Assembly: GCF_001654455.1 (NCBI RefSeq)
Contig: NZ_CP015772.1
Span: 2,542,001 to 2,606,000, forward strand
Direction: 5' to 3'
DNA from: Niabella ginsenosidivorans
GTDB taxonomy: Bacteria > Bacteroidota > Bacteroidia > Chitinophagales > Chitinophagaceae
Length of the DNA stretch: 64,000 nucleotides
The translations under genes were made by a program, and so were the position numbers. This document shows, one piece after another, positions 63,716 through 64,000 of the stretch. Within the stretch, counting starts at the first letter, position 1, and each line of letters opens with the position of its first letter. Below the pieces are notes generated by a model that ran no database searches, had not been told where the DNA came from, and saw only the letters and a list, made by a program, of their open reading frames with translations.

Positions 63716-64000
63716 TCAGCGGTCCTCATCCCTGTACCGGGCCCTCAGCTGTTCCATGCTTTTCTTCAGCCCGGATATCCTTGCTGCGAAATGCCTGTTG
63801 TGGTACAGGTTCTTCATTTCATGGGGATCCTTCTTCAGATCATAGAGCTCCCAGGAATTGATCGGGCCGTAAAAATGCAGCAGTTTATAGCGTTTGGTGC
63901 GGATACCATAATGGGGCGTTAAGCCGAAGGACCGTTCGTAATAATGATAGTACATACTCTTTCGCCAGCCGGGATCCTTCCCGGTTTCCAGCAGTTTTTT
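63716..64000 (-). CDS. Sulfatase, C-terminal part only (5' end beyond the window)
   Basis: The frame is open to base 64000 and ends at 63716, giving the last 94 residues. The stretch RTKRYKLLHFYGPINSWELY followed by DLKKDPHEMKNLYHN is the usual end of type I sulfatases (KY.L..F.....WELYDL..DP.E..NL). The catalytic site is not in view. It is convergent with the GntR gene and may belong to an adjacent sulfated-glycan locus or extend the mannoside one. Confidence 0.85.
   Translation of the reverse strand, partial: KKLLETGKDPGWRKSMYYHYYERSFGLTPHYGIRTKRYKLLHFYGPINSWELYDLKKDPHEMKNLYHNRHFAARISGLKKSMEQLRARYRDEDR

Noticed and set aside
1-64000. CRISPR array, tRNA or rRNA genes
   Set aside because: No regularly spaced direct repeats and no tRNA or rRNA-like sequence was recognised; a dedicated tRNA scan was not possible here.

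Overview
The window looks like a chromosomal segment of a Bacteroidota bacterium, most likely in or near the Chitinophagaceae. The main reasons are a SusC/SusD pair with a glycoside hydrolase locus, many promoters of the Bacteroidota type (TTTG or TTG, about 20 nt, then TAnnTTTG) with no clear Shine-Dalgarno sites, sigma-factor and membrane-protein styles typical of the group, and a GOB-like metallo-beta-lactamase. No rRNA, tRNA or CRISPR array was recognised.

Layout. 1-5.5 kb: end-truncated GH2 enzyme, Nudix hydrolase, FKBP isomerase, lone ABC ATPase, aspartate kinase, YafK-type L,D-transpeptidase. 5.7-12.6 kb: threonine aldolase, pgi, bifunctional nuclease, ispE, rocD (behind a possible leader peptide), a VIT1/CCC1-like transporter and a small membrane protein. 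12.6-16 kb: repeat-rich non-coding DNA around an ECF sigma factor and its membrane partner. 16-25 kb: ackA-pta, a DUF1080 enzyme with a sulfatase, an M1 aminopeptidase lipoprotein. 25-32 kb: cdd, folB-trxB, a TetR-type regulator divergent from two small membrane proteins across two interleaved perfect inverted repeats, a GOB-like B3 metallo-beta-lactamase behind tex. 32-39.5 kb: an HMA-AraC regulator, a complete IS110-family element with a candidate bridge RNA, an OsmC-ferredoxin fusion, a copper-type P-ATPase and a BI-1 protein. 39.6-44.3 kb: a Ser/Thr phospho-signalling operon (FHA-protease, PP2C phosphatase with two frameshifts, protein kinase). 44.9-63.7 kb: a mannoside utilisation locus. 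63.7 kb to the end: truncated sulfatase.

The mannoside locus is one co-directional run of nine genes, about 18 kb: susC, susD, DUF3823 lipoprotein, GH38, a kinase-like/mannose-6-phosphate isomerase fusion, GH92, MFS sugar porter, ROK kinase, GH92. Read together it is a complete route: outer-membrane uptake, periplasmic demannosylation, import of mannose, phosphorylation and isomerisation to fructose-6-phosphate. A divergent GntR/UTRA regulator lies next to a 16-bp palindrome that covers the -7 element of the susC promoter.

The strongest unusual signals are: the IS110 element, whose 5' non-coding region forms a long-range 21-bp stem bounding about 179 nt and whose removal restores a perfect hairpin target; the PP2C gene broken twice by missing G residues; operator-like inverted repeats at three promoters; and several domain fusions (kinase-like plus PMI, YafK plus TonB_C, HMA plus AraC, OsmC plus Fer4_19).
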